Positions 1-10,628 of a stretch of DNA of 64,000 bases are shown here, piece after piece; position 1 is the first letter of the stretch; each line of letters begins with the position of its first letter. Source of the stretch: Reticulitermes speratus (lineage: Eukaryota > Arthropoda > Insecta > Blattodea > Rhinotermitidae). The stretch covers positions 7,421,085 to 7,485,084 of the forward strand of contig JAJKFL010000010.1 in the NCBI GenBank assembly GCA_021186555.1. The letters are read 5' to 3'. The notes under the pieces are model-generated. The model was not told where the DNA came from. It worked only from the letters and a program-made list of their open reading frames with translations, and did no database searches. The translations under genes were made by a program, and so were the position numbers.

Positions 1-396
1 GAAATAGTCAGACAGAATCCTGTCCCATGTCACATTGTCCATCACAAATCCTACATAAAGTACTCTAGGATCATAGAGCCCCTAAGATTGGCCATTTACT
101 CGTTACAGTGTAACAGTAAAGGTCGAACAGGCGATCAGTCGGCAGCATTGCTCAGAGAAACGGTGATAAGGGAGGAAAACTGAAGAACAAAGTGTTCATT
201 TCGGTAATTTTGTCACGAGATCCGCCCGAATATAGCCAGATGTCAGCGCCATCACCAGCGGCATGCCCTTGACGAGTTACAGGTTCAGGGGAATCGACTT
301 GATTTCTGATTCTTTCAACACAGCAGAAGAACGAACGTGTGAAGGCCTTCATTGTAACGGTGTCTGGAGTGTTCCATCTGCGACATATACATATAC
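1..396. other. Unassigned sequence
   Basis: No gene, repeat or RNA could be recognised. The minus-strand open frame over 152-490 runs into the palindromic MITE that follows and has no coding character. Confidence 0.4.
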
Positions 397-480
397 AGAG
401 TATACACAAAAGAATGGTGCGGTTTAAATAGTGAATGCTATTGAAACCGCACCATTCTTTTGTGTATATCCTGTATACGT
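397..480. mobile_element. Perfect-palindrome MITE, copy 1
   Basis: The sequence folds into one long hairpin: TACACAAAAGAATGGTGCGG on the left is mirrored by its reverse complement on the right, with only a few loop bases. Two more copies lie at 24478-24563 and 44071-44156, where the ends read TACAGGGCATACAC and GTGTATGCCCTGTA. The outer TA suggests insertion at a TA dinucleotide, as for Tc1/mariner-class elements. It has no coding capacity, so it must be mobilised in trans. Confidence 0.75.
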
Positions 481-499
481 GTGTGTGCATATATGTGTA

Positions 500-730
500 C
501 AGAGTTATTCAAAAAGAATTGAACACTTTCAAATATTTATTACTCAGTTACTAAGTACCATATGAATATCAAGTATGCACCAAATCGCAGCGCGACGCCC
601 AATTTTTTCTTTTACATTTTGGCCCTTGAAAGTTGTACGCGTTTCCGCCACTAGGGGGCACCAGTGTTCATCATGGCGACTCTAGAGTAATGAATTTTTT
701 AAAGTGTTAAATTCTTTTTGAATAACCCTG
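500..730. mobile_element. Tc1/mariner-type MITE with about 30-bp TIRs
   Basis: The left end CAGAGTTATTCAAAAAGAAT and the reverse complement of the right end CAGGGTTATTCAAAAAGAAT match over about 30 bp. A TA dinucleotide flanks both sides (498-499 and 731-732), as left by Tc1/mariner transposases. The 231-bp interior has no open frame. Confidence 0.8.
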
Positions 731-829
731 TATATACATAGTATACACGTAGGACGTTCTATCAATAGTAGCTGTTAATTACTTCGAATTTTATTTACTT
801 AAGGACAGGGGGTGAATTTGGGGGGGGGG

Positions 830-960
830 TGGGGCGAGTGGTGCGGTAGCCCCGGACAGCAAAGTTCAAGGGGGTGGCAAAATAAACAGTTCAAGTGAAA
901 AAAAAAATTGATTTTCTGCGCTTAACAAATGTTAAAATTATTGAGCCAAACAGAAGGCAA
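830..960 (+). repeat. Dispersed repeat, shared with 51075-51215
   Basis: The stretch around 898-960 (TTGATTTTCTGCGCTTAAC, then TATTGAGCCAAA) matches the reverse complement of 51085-51160, and both copies lie next to a G/C homopolymer. Family unknown. Confidence 0.55.
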
Positions 961-1204
961 ATCAATAAATAATTGTGGTTTTTTTATTTAAGGTCCATAA
1001 TTTCTCTTAGGGGCGTGTATAGGGATTACTAGCTACGTCACTACTTGAGGACACTTCATCAATCACATAGACCATGCACAGATAAAAAAAAAGCGTAGTT
1101 AAATAACCGTTCAATAAATAAAAATACATACATGCTTACGGATACATAAATATCATTGACATAGGTATTTCGTTAGACATATTCGGTGCCTATGGAAGGA
1201 TAAT

Positions 1205-2140
1205 ATTAAAGCAGACTTTTATGTTATTCATACCGTGCATATTCTTCTACTTAATATATTAACCAACTTATGTACTTAACAAAACACATTCAGAAGTATA
1301 AACCTCTTAATCAACTCCTACGCGTTACATGTATACCACACCGCCTGACAAGAGACACGTCATACACTCTAGCAGGACGAAATCTCTTCAGATCGTAATA
1401 GACAGAGAAAGATGTTTGTATGCCTATTACATAAAGAGTGTAAACAACTGGAGATTTACACCTGCAACATCTCACTTTAAAACAAGTTTTAAAGTTACAA
1501 CATTGTAATTTTGTGATTATTAACTTTGTAAATTTTAGAATTATAACAATTTTAATCATTTTAAAGAAGGTGACAAAATACCTAGTTAAGCGTGCTGGAC
1601 TTATACTCCTTTGTTCAGAATGACTACCTGATTATGTCATCTGGGTGCCGAAACATGTAGGAGTTTTATAGGAGTTTTATGCTTCTGAATGCAGTTTATT
1701 AAGTGCATAAGTTGGTTATAATATAATAACCATGGCTCAACAGCCCTATATGGGCCCGGGCCTCCTCTAGCCTCCTCTTTTCGAGGTTACTAAGTCGTGC
1801 GCATTCGTGGCAGTTGGTGACTGGTCAGCTGGCCGCGCTAGTGTTCTATCGATCCTGATGGTCCCGCAATAGCCATCTGGCAGGCAGTTAGGAGACTTGA
1901 GTGAGAAATGGAGGCAATTTGGCTTACGCAACATTTTTATTCATGCCGTAAATCTACGACATGAGACAGACGGCTTTACTTCCCCTCCGAAGGAAGTGGT
2001 GCTCCGGATTTTTTTCACCCTTAAAAATCCATCGACCTCGGTCGGGATCGATCCCGCGAACCTTGGGTCCAGTGGCGAGCAGGTTAACCACTAGTCCACC
2101 GAGGGCGACGCATAAGTTGGTTAATGTATTAAATAAAAAA
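1205..2140. mobile_element. Penelope-like foldback element, decayed, split by SINE A
   Basis: The left part (1224-1318: ACCGTGCATATTCTT, ACCAACTTATG) and the right part (1628-1718: GCCGAAACATGTAGGAG) match the two arms of the better kept foldback at 28029-28335. A ribozyme-like motif survives at 1628-1665, but its catalytic core no longer matches CTGANGA. A SINE sits in the right arm and has duplicated GCATAAGTTGGTTA (1705-1718 and 2110-2123), so the foldback is the older insertion. Confidence 0.65.
1719..2109 (-). mobile_element. tRNA-derived SINE, family A, copy 1
   Basis: Read on the minus strand it begins with a tRNA-like head (CTCGGTGGACTAGTGG as A box, GGTTCGCGGGATCGATCC as B box), then a body, and ends in GGGCTGTTGAGCCATGG and a short A-rich tail. 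Flanking 14-bp duplications (GCATAAGTTGGTTA) prove insertion by target-primed reverse transcription. Other copies are at 19003-19387 and 61266-61668. Confidence 0.9.
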
Positions 2141-2217
2141 ATTAAAGCAGATGTTAAAGAAATATAAAGTTAGAATGAAAACTGGATTCGTCTGATTCAG
2201 CATAAGGTTCATTGGCA

Positions 2218-2695
2218 GGCTTTTTTTGAAAATGACAATAGACTCCCAGTCTTCTATAAAATCTTAGAATATCTTAACCAGTTGAGCAATCGTTTTGTTC
2301 TCAAGAATTTCTCTCATACTTGTGGTAAACACAAAACTTTAAAGGTTTGGAATTCAATGTGACTATGTATTGTGAAAGGCTTTTTTGAAAGTGACAATAG
2401 ACTCCCAGTCTTCTATAAAATCTTAGAATATCTTAACCAGTTGAGCAATCGTTTTGTTCTCAAGAATTTCTCTCATACTTGTGGTAAACACAAAACTTTA
2501 AAGGTTTGGAATTCAATGTGACTATGTATTGTGAAAGGCTTTTTTGAAAGTGACAATAGACTCCCAGTCTTCTATAAAATCTTAGAATATCTTAACCAGT
2601 TGAGCAATCGTTTTGTTCTCAAGAATTTCTCTCATACTTGTGGTAAACACAAAACTTTAAAGGTTTGGAATTCAATGTGACGATGTATTGTGAAA
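2218..2695. repeat. Tandem triplication, 159-160 bp unit
   Basis: Three direct copies begin at 2218, 2378 and 2537, each opening with GGCTTTTTTGAAA and ending near ATGTATTGTGAAA. They are nearly identical, so the duplication is recent. No coding frame crosses the units. Confidence 0.9.
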
Positions 2696-2998
2696 GATAT
2701 CTATTTAGATGAACGTAAATACACGCTCACTCAAACCCAATGGGTACAACACAAAGCAAGTGAGAAGAACACTGACAATTGCATCGCGTGTTCAAAGCAA
2801 CGGAACTTTGATGAAGACATTTGGTCTATCGAGCCAGGAAGTGCTTCCCATTTCGCAGTATCTAGTCTAGACAGTTATAGACCGCAAATCTTTCTCGCTT
2901 TCATGATACCTAAGTTCTAGTACACGTTGTACAATCAATACATAACTTCTGTGAATAAAGTGCTTAATATTTCCCTCGAACTGACATACAATAGACAT

Positions 2999-4134
2999 AC
3001 TTTGCTCTAAAAACACCGTGCATCTTATCACAATCAATAAAAAACACCGTGCATCTTATCACAATCACTATATAAAAACACCGTGCATCTTATCACAATC
3101 ACTATATAAAAACACCGTGCATCTTATCACAATCACTATATAAAAACACCGTGCATCTTAACACAATCACTATATAAAAACACCGTGCATCTTATCACAA
3201 TCACTATATAAAAACACCGTGCATCTTATCACAATCACTATATAAAAACACCGTGCATCTTAACACAATCACTATATAAAAACACCGTGCATCTTATCAC
3301 AATCACTATATAAAAACACCGTGCATCTTATCACAATCACTATATAAAAACACCGTGCATCTTAACACAATCACTATATAAAAACACCGTGCATCTTGTC
3401 ACAATCACTATATAAAAAACACCGTGCATCTTATCACAATCACTATATAAAAACACCGTGCATCTTAACACAATCACTATATAAAAACACCGTGCATCTT
3501 AACACAATCACTATATAAAAACACCGTGCATCTTATCACAATCACTATATAAAAACACCGTGCATCTTAACACAATCACTATATAAAAACACCGTGCATC
3601 TTATCACAATCACTATATAAAAACACCGTGCATCTTATCACAATCACTATATAAAAACACCGTGCATCTTAACACAATCACTATATAAAAACACCGTGCA
3701 TCTTATCACAATCACTATATAAAAACACCGTGCATCTTATCACAATCACATATAAAAACACCGTGCATCTTAACACAATCACTATATAAAAACACCGTGC
3801 ATCTTAACACAATCACTATATAAAAACACCGTGCATCTTGTCACAATCACTATATAAAAACACCGTGCATCTTATCACAATCACTATATAAAAACACCGT
3901 GCATCTTAACACAATCACTATATAAAAACACCGTGCATCTTATCACAATCACTATATAAAAACACCGTGCATCTTATCACAATCACTATATAAAAACACC
4001 GTGCATCTTATCACAATCACTATATAAAAACACCGTGCATCTTATCACAATCACTATATAAAAACACCGTGCATCTTGTCACAATCACTATATAAAAACA
4101 CCGTGCATCTTGTCACAATCACTATATAAAAACA
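2999..4134. repeat. 34-bp satellite, about 33 copies
   Basis: The unit is AAAAACACCGTGCATCTT followed by an ATCACAATCACTATAT part. Units differ mainly at one dinucleotide (TTATC, TTAAC or TTGTC), and the variants are interspersed. The CACCGTGCATCTT part equals the end of the Penelope-like foldbacks elsewhere in the window (17406, 48917), and the array abuts such a foldback at 4134. Confidence 0.95.
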
Positions 4135-4193
4135 CCAACTGGATGCACTTTTTATTTTTAAAAAAACTGTATAGTTCTTTAAAACATTATAAT

Positions 4194-4245
4194 AAAAACC
4201 GACACATGTTTCGGCTCTTCACTGAGCCATCCTCAGGGGTTTTTT
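4194..4245 (-). ncRNA. Hammerhead ribozyme motif
   Basis: On the minus strand: AAAAACCC (stem I), CTGAGGA core, GGCTC/GAGCC stem II, GAAAC, a short ACATGTGT stem III, C at the cleavage site, then GGTTTTT closing stem I. The very short stem III is the arrangement known from Penelope-like elements, where it is thought to work best as a dimer. Confidence 0.8.
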
Positions 4246-4437
4246 GTCACTAAAACTGCATATATTTAAAAACGTCCATTCATTGGTTCACTTTTTAAGC
4301 ACAGTTTTTACCACATTCACTGTTATTGATGTGCACAGTCACCTTGTATCTTGTGTTAAACTGATAAACTGGTATTTTTATAGGTGTTATTGCACTGATG
4401 CATGGTACTGTATCATCTGTAAATAATGCGGATATTA

Positions 4438-4492
<55 letters not shown>

Positions 4493-4601
4493 CATTAGTT
4501 TTGTATATGTTTGATATTATTTGATATATTTTATTATGGATGACATACCTTGTTCCGAGTTTTGTGTTCTTATGGTGTGTGCTGCAGTTTTAGTGACAAA
4601 A

Positions 4602-4652
4602 AAAACCCCCTGAGGATGGCTCAGTGAAGAGCCGAAACATATGTCGGGTTTT
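4602..4652 (+). ncRNA. Hammerhead ribozyme motif
   Basis: AAAACCCC stem I, CTGAGGA core, GGCTC/GAGCC stem II with AGTGAA loop, GAAAC, palindromic ACATATGT stem III, C at the cleavage position, GGGTTTT closing stem I. Mirror partner of the motif at 4194-4245. Confidence 0.8.
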
Positions 4653-4712
4653 ATTAAAATGTTTTAAAGAACTATACAGTTTTTACAATAAAAAGTGCAT
4701 CCAGTTGGTGTG

Positions 4713-5149
4713 TTTTTAAACAGTGATACAATAGACACTTCGCCATATGTAGCATATCTAAATGCAACTGTATATATGTAATTTCTGTCTCACTATTTGA
4801 ATGCCCGTTCTTTGCCCATCGCTTCCAGCAAAATACTAAAAATGTAACTCGATCTATGAAACCTCTGTTTCCTCTTACTTTGAAAACGTAACTTCATATT
4901 TTCTGACAGTCGTTATATTTAAAATCATCATTATCATTACGAACTGTTAAGGCTTAGATCTGTTAAGGCCTGTTCCACTTGACCCTGAAGATGCTCTTGG
5001 TCTTTCCATCTTCGTTTTGATCTCCCCATTTCACGTCTTCCACTCGGATGGTACTGGACAGCCAGTAGTTGTAGACAATCTTTTCCATTCCTGCCTCACA
5101 TTTCCTCCATTTTCGTTGGTACTGGCTTATGTTTTCAGTTATGTAAGAT
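4713..5149. other. Unassigned, possible LINE remnant
   Basis: Nothing firm is seen. On the minus strand 4960-5110 encodes a stretch like [11 protein letters not shown], reminiscent of the basic C-terminal region of insect LINE reverse transcriptases, but it is too short to assign. Confidence 0.3.
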
Positions 5150-5300
5150 GTGTTAAAGATAGGGACAGGTGGCGGGCTCTTGTGAGTGCGATAATGAACC
5201 TTCGGGTTCCATAAAACGCGGGGAATTTCTTGACTAGCTGACGACCTGTTAGCTTCTCAAGAAGGACTCTGCTCCATGGAGTTAGTTAGTTAGTTAGTAG
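5150..5300 (+). mobile_element. Non-LTR retrotransposon 3' end
   Basis: Encodes the last residues of a reverse transcriptase ORF ([18 protein letters not shown], stop), followed by a 3' UTR that recurs through the window (TTGACTAGCTGACGACCTGT, CTCAAGAAGGACTCTGCTCC) and a (GTTA)n tail. Strongly 5'-truncated, as usual for LINE insertions. Confidence 0.85.
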
Positions 5301-6180
5301 GATATGTTAAATCATTTGTCAGGTCTAGTTAGACCTAAAAGTGGTTTAAAAAATCTCACCTGTGCTCCTTTAAGTTCTTTAGACAAGGTTTCTATATACT
5401 ACGAAACATATGTAGAAATTTGTAAACTTCAAGCACGCAAAATTGCATACGCCAGTTAATACTCTTTGTTCATTAAAACGAAAATATTTCGCACGATAGC
5501 CATCTTGTATTTTACGAACTTCATAAGAATTCTATTAACCAGTCACGCATATAAACCTATCGACACTCAGAATTTCATGCGCACTTAATAAAAGACAGTG
5601 TCGGGTCATGAATGTCTACTTCGTGTTATTACTGGTTATGAAATTCAAGTAGTGTAATCTCTGCCATCAGGCGCTCTTTTATGACCTGACGTTCAGACAG
5701 AGTTTCGTGAAAATCGGTCAGTTCGTTAAAATTTTATAAGATGGCCAAACAGGCGGATGCACACACGGAAACACACACACACACCCACAAATACACGTTT
5801 GTGGTGGTAAACAAATTACCTTTCCTGATGAATTTACAAAAGTCGGTGAAAACCCGAGTTTTATTTTCGTTTTTTTTTTTTCGAAATTATTTAGTTCACG
5901 CTTCACACTTCAATGGATTATTAATAATTACTACAATAAAATGGCGAAACCCTTCCATTTAAGTGTCATTTATAGACCATACAATTAGCAGCGTGTGGAA
6001 CAAATTTACCTTCAACGTATTTCCATCAGGCATGATTTCAGTTATAATACTAAACATCCCCTGCGGTGTGCCGACACAAAAGTGAACCGCAGGACAGTTA
6101 AAGTAAGCATCAAACATAAATCCGTGCAAATACGTGCCTCAACACTTAAAACTCCTGAAAGGTGCCCACAATAATAAAAC
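5301..6180. other. Unassigned sequence
   Basis: No gene is visible. A short CA-rich run lies at 5760-5795. Around 5690-5740 there is faint similarity to the 'GTGAAAATCGGTC' type motif of MITE family T. Confidence 0.35.
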
Positions 6181-6862
6181 GCCTAGTTCCCGTACACCAA
6201 ATATTATTCGGGTGATCAAATAAGAAAAGAATGAGGTGGGCGGTCCATGTAGCACGTGTGGGGGAGGGGAGAGGTGCATACAGGATTTTTGTGTGGAGAA
6301 CTGAGGGACGGAGACCTATTGGAAGACCCAGGCGTAGATGGGAGGATAATATTAAAATGGATCTTCAAAAAGTGAGATGGTAAGACATGGACTGGATTGA
6401 TATGGCTCAGGATAGGGACAGGTTTGCTGGCTTTTGTGAATGTGGTAATGGAACTTCGGGTTTCATAAAATGCGGGGAATTTCTTGACTAGCTGACGACC
6501 TGTTAGCTTCTCAAGAAGGACTCTGCTCCATGTAAAGGTAAAGCAATCCCATTACAGGCCTTGACAGGCCCTTAGGGCTCCAGGAGGTTGAGGCTCACAG
6601 GTTTTTAGACAATCGGCACATGAAGGTGGTAAGGTTGTCAGCCCTACGCACCGGCCGCCTTTACCCCCCAGGAAAGAATCCTGGTACTCATTTCTGTTAG
6701 AGGCTGAGTCGACCCCAGGGCCATAGTGCGACCGAAACGATTATGTCAATGAAAAAATGACACCATCGGGAATCGAACCCGTGACGTTCCGGTTTGTAGC
6801 GCAGTGCCTCAACCAACTGCGCCACCGCGTGCCCCACTCTGCTCCATGTAGTTAGTTTATTT
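6180..6862 (+). mobile_element. Non-LTR retrotransposon 3' end, split by SINE E
   Basis: The frame reads [19 protein letters not shown], then [20 protein letters not shown], then DMDWIDMAQDRDR, the C-terminal end of the LINE reverse transcriptase ORF, with an in-frame stop and altered codons, so it is dead. The 3' UTR is interrupted at 6535 by SINE E, which duplicated ACTCTGCTCCATGTA (6520-6534 and 6836-6850). The (GTTA)-type tail resumes after it. Confidence 0.88.
6535..6835 (-). mobile_element. tRNA-derived SINE, family E, copy 1
   Basis: Minus-strand head GGGGCACGCGGTGGCGCAGT (A box) with B box GGGTTCGATTCCC, a body with GGCGGCCGGTGCG, and a tail ending GGGATTGCTTTACCTTT. A perfect 15-bp target duplication flanks it inside the LINE 3' UTR. 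Confidence 0.92.
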
Positions 6863-7151
6863 CCCTCATATACGTATGGTTGACTTAACTGAAGACCCGT
6901 AGATGTGGATACTACATAAATACCGGAAGGCCAAAGGAATGTACACAGGTGCCTTGTGTAGAGAGCCAGTCTAACCGTTTGCACGATGATCCATCTGTAA
7001 TGTGCAGGACTGATATCAGTTTTTATCAGTACTGCCACTCGTATTATATATCTTTATGGTCTGACTCTACAGCTCACTTATTACATTTACATCTTTTATA
7101 TTTTAACATTTAACACTTCATTGTTATTTTTCCTAGGTAATACTTTTATAT

Positions 7152-7414
7152 GCCGATCTCAGTGGCCGTGCGGTCTTAGGCGTGGGTCTTCGGCCGCTCG
7201 CTTACTAGGATCGTGGGTTCGAATCCCACCGGGGCATGGATGTCTGTCTGTTGTGAGTGTTGTGTGTTGTCAGGTAGAGGTCTCTGCGACGGGCTGATCA
7301 CTCGTCCAGAGGAGTCCTACCGACTGTGGTGTGTCTAAAGTGTGTGTGACCATGAAACCTCGACGAAACGAGGAGGCCCAGGCCCATATAGGGCTGTCGA
7401 GCCATAAAAAAAAA
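7152..7414 (+). mobile_element. tRNA-derived SINE, family B, copy 1
   Basis: Head GCCGATCTCAGTGGCCGTGC (A box) and B box GGGTTCGAATCCC, a conserved body (GTTGTGTGTTGTCAGG, CGTCCAGAGGAGTCCTACC) and the tail GGGCTGTCGAGCCATAAAA. Imperfect duplication TACTTTTATAT/TACATTTATAT flanks it. It landed beside a minus-strand LINE fragment. Confidence 0.9.
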
Positions 7415-7441
7415 ATACATTTATATATGGTACATATTTTT

Positions 7442-7557
7442 ACATATTCACCATTTTTTCCCGCCCAAAACCCTGTATGCAGCTCTCTTCTCTCCACACG
7501 TGCTACATGCCCTGCCCCTATCATTCTCCTTGATTTGATCACTCAAACAATATTTGG
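7442..7557 (-). mobile_element. LINE ORF fragment
   Basis: On the minus strand it encodes GAGHVARVERRELHTGF, matching the [17 protein letters not shown] segment of the LINE copy at 6220-6300 at protein and DNA level (both contain CATGTAGCACGTGTGG). Only about 115 bp remain. Confidence 0.75.
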
Positions 7558-7601
7558 TGAGGAGTACAGATCGTAAAGCTCCTCACTGTGCAGTTTATAA
7601 A

Positions 7602-7832
7602 ATAAACATATATATAAACACAGCGTATCGGAGAGAGATTTTGTATCCGTTTTTGGGTAAGGGAGGGGGGGTGTGGTGGGAGCACACGTACACAGTTTGG
7701 GTCCAAGAGGTGAAGCTACTCTCAGGTTCTGGGCCCAAATGTGTAGATGTGTTCGTGCCTCCATTTTTTACCCGAAAACGGAGACAAAACCTGTCTCCGA
7801 AACGCTGCCTTTAGGTTTATATATTGTTAAAC
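7602..7832. repeat. Foldback (inverted repeat) element
   Basis: About 40-bp arms at 7621-7660 and 7769-7808 are inverted copies (left ATCCGTTTTTGGGTAA; right TTACCCGAAAACGGA), extended outward by AT-rich matches. The family is not recognised. Confidence 0.6.
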
Positions 7833-7883
7833 ACCAGACGATGCACATATTCCAATAACTGGATAGCGATAATTTTTGTTAGA

Positions 7884-8547
7884 CACTCATTATATCTCTA
7901 TAGCATTTGACACAAATATTCTAGACTTTTGTCCCATTATATCTCTATAGCATTTGACACGCATATTCTAGACTTTTGTCCCATTATATCTCTATAGCAT
8001 TTGACACACATATTCTAGACTTTTGTCCCATTATATCTCTATAGCATTTGACACGCATATTCTAGACTTTTGTCCCATTATATCTCCATAGCATTTGACA
8101 CACATATTCTAGACTTTTGTCCCATTATATCTCTATAGCATTTGACACGCATATTCTAGACTTTTGTCCCATTATATCTCTATAGCATTTGACACACATA
8201 TTCTAGACTTTTGTCCCATTATATCTCCATAGCATTTGACACACATATTCTAGACTTTTGTCCCATTACATCTCCATAGCATTTGACACACATATTCTAG
8301 ACGTTTGTCCCATTATATCTCCATAGCATTTGACACACATATTCTAGACGTTTGTCCCATTATATCTCCATAGCATTTGACACGCATATTCTAGACGTTT
8401 GTCCCATTATATCACTATAGCATTTGACACACATATTCTAGACGTTTGTCCCATTATATCTCCATAGCAGTTGACACCCATATTCTAGACGTTTGTCCCA
8501 TTATATCTCTATAGCATTTGACACGCATATTCTAGACTTTTGTCCTC
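7884..8547. repeat. 47-bp satellite, about 14 copies
   Basis: The unit is CATTATATCTCTATAGCATT plus TGACACACATATTCTAGACTT and TTGTCC. Copies differ at a few positions (CACACAT/CACGCAT, ACTTTTG/ACGTTTG, TCTCTAT/TCTCCAT), and variants cluster toward the right end. Confidence 0.95.
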
Positions 8548-8696
8548 AGTAAAAGGCCATAAAATATACAAAATCTCACAGGATGTATTTGAAAAAACAT
8601 GTGTATAACACTGGGGCACTCCTTTTCACTGTTTTCCTATACAACAGCAAGTAACTGCATGACTTGCCGCTGGGTGTACAAGCAAAAACAAAATAT

Positions 8697-9003
8697 AAGG
8701 CAAAGCAATCCCATTACAGGCCTGGACAGGTCCCGAGGTTTCCAGGAGGTTGAGGCTCCCAGCTTTCTAGACAATCGGAACATGAAGGTGGTAAGGTTGT
8801 CAGCCCTACGCACCGGCCGCCTTTACCGCCCAGGAAATATTCCTGGTACTTATTTCTGTTAGAGGCTGCGTCGACCCCAGGACCATAGTATGACCGAAAG
8901 GATTATGTCAATGAAAATTTCCAATGTCACCATCGGGAATCGAACCCGCGACCTTCCGGCTTGTTGCGCAGTGCCTCAACCAACGGCGCCACAGCATGCC
9001 CTC
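8697..9003 (-). mobile_element. tRNA-derived SINE, family E, copy 2
   Basis: Same organisation as the copy at 6535-6835: minus-strand head ending at GGGCATGCTGTGGCGC, B box GGGTTCGATTCCC, shared body, and tail GGGATTGCTTTGCCTTA. A clear target duplication is not seen. Confidence 0.88.
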
Positions 9004-9430
9004 AAGAACAAAGTCCAGGACTGGCGAATACTCAAACACAATACTTACTCGCTTCCAAAGTCCTTCCTATTGTAAAGGATGAGGCGCGTGCTCCCGCTCA
9101 AACCGCACCATCCCGACTAACACTGCAACCAAGCACACGAAACTTAAACTAACATAAGGCCAACGATCAGGCTTTCTGAGGTCGTGGGTTCGAAATAAAT
9201 TAGCGTTAACACAAAAGGCCATTAAAGAAACTAAACAAACGGGCCTGTAAAATTACATCGAAGGACAGTTCATCGCCGCACCGTGCAGACAATCAAGCAG
9301 GACAATATAAGGCAAAGGAAATTCACTGAGCTGAATAAACTATTTTGATGGGAAGGCGAGTTAAATATTGAGAATTTGTCGATATGGGTGTTAAACGTAA
9401 AACTGTCTGAAAAGGAAATTTATCGGCATT
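9004..9430. other. Unassigned sequence
   Basis: No gene or repeat recognised. Confidence 0.35.
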
Positions 9431-9477
9431 GTTTTTAATCCAACACACAATAATCCAACCAACAAAATGAACTCATT

Positions 9478-9870
9478 ATTTTAGATATTATATATTATTA
9501 TTTTAGATATTATATATTATTGTTTTAGATATTATATATTATTATGTTAGATATATATATTATTTATTTTTAGATATTATATATTATTATTTTAGATATT
9601 ATATATTATTGTTTTAGATATTATATATTATTATTTAGATATTATATATTATGTTTTAGATATTATATATTATTATAGTTAGATATTATATATTATTATT
9701 TAGATATTATATATGTTTAGATATATATATTATTTTTTAGATATTATATATTATTGTTTTAGATATTATATATTATTGTTTTAGATATATATATTATTAT
9801 TTTAGATATTATATATTATTGTTTTAGATATTATATATTATTATTTTTAGAATATTATATATATTGCAAT
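9478..9870. repeat. AT-rich tandem array, about 20-bp unit
   Basis: Irregular repeats of TTTTAGATATTATATATTAT with frequent small length changes. A single similar segment is present in the opposite arm of the adjoining palindrome (10625-10660), so the array may be an expansion of that arm. Confidence 0.85.
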
Positions 9871-9888
9871 ATCTGTAGAATAATCCAA

Positions 9889-10628
9889 CATACAAATCGG
9901 AGGCCCGGGTTCGATCCCGGGTCAGTCCATGTGAGATTTGTGGTGGACAAAGTGACACTGGGACAGGTTTTTCCCCGAGTACTTCGTTTTTCCCCTGTCA
10001 ATTTCATTCCACCGGTGGCCCATTAAACGGAAAAATGAACAAAAAAAAACTGATCATCTTTCTCTTCATCTTCATCACACGGTTGCACAATAAGCATTAA
10101 GTCTGCGGTGCGTCCGTAGCTTCTGCTGCGGGGCCCTTCACCACAAAACAAAATCCAACATGTTTCGATCCCTCTTGGGATCATTATCAGGGATTCGTGT
10201 AACAGTATGAATTAGACAAAGAGAACTAACAATATATGTATATGTCAAGAAGATATAAAATGTATAAAATATATATTGTTAGTTCTGTTTGTGTAATTTG
10301 TACTCTTTACACGAATCCCTGATAATGATCCTAAGAGGGATCGAAACATGTTGGATTTTGTTTTATGGTGAAGGGCCCCGCAGCAGAAGCTACGGACGCA
10401 CCGCAGACTTAATGCTTATTGTGCAACTGTGAGATGAAGCTGAAGAAAAAGATGATCAGTTTTTTTTGTTTATTTTCCGTGTAATGGACCACCGGTGGAA
10501 TGAAAGTTGACAGGGGAAAAATGAAGTACTCGGGGGAAAATCTGTCCCAGTGCCACTTTGTCCACCACAAATCTCACATGGACTGACCCGGGGATCGAAC
10601 CCGGGCCTCCGCTTTGGATGTTGGATTA
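9889..10628. mobile_element. 740-bp palindrome: SINE C arms around a hammerhead-like foldback
   Basis: The left arm is SINE family C sequence from the B box (GGCCCGGGTTCGATCCCGGG) to its tail; the right arm is the same in reverse. Both arms carry the same private variant (AAGCATTAAGTCTGCGG where other copies have AAGCCTTAAGGCTGCGG), so one arm was copied from the other rather than by two insertions. The centre (10140-10370) holds two inverted hammerhead-like motifs. Confidence 0.8.

Larger units (their letters stand above)
4134..4726. mobile_element. Penelope-like foldback element with two hammerhead motifs
   Basis: The arms pair as CACCAACTGGATGCACTTTT on the left and its reverse complement at 4693-4712. 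Each arm carries a hammerhead motif in opposite orientation. Between them lies a (TA)n run at 4437-4491. A 12-bp match, ATACAATAGACA, occurs just outside the right end (4727-4738) and just before the satellite (about 2986-2997), which suggests that satellite plus foldback arrived as one unit of about 1.7 kb. Confidence 0.75.

Noticed and set aside
3009-4134. CRISPR-like regular array
   Set aside because: Units are contiguous and there are no unique spacers; eukaryotic satellite. The same holds for 7884-8547, 14845-15270, 26240-27245 and 28671-30080.
5017-5214. 65-residue ORF as a small gene
   Set aside because: Its C-terminal half is the LINE reverse transcriptase end, and the N-terminal half is read-in from flanking DNA.
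7152-7225. tRNA genes at the SINE heads
   Set aside because: The A and B boxes belong to SINEs: heads are followed by family bodies, tails and target duplications, and do not fold into clean cloverleaves with a CCA-ready acceptor.
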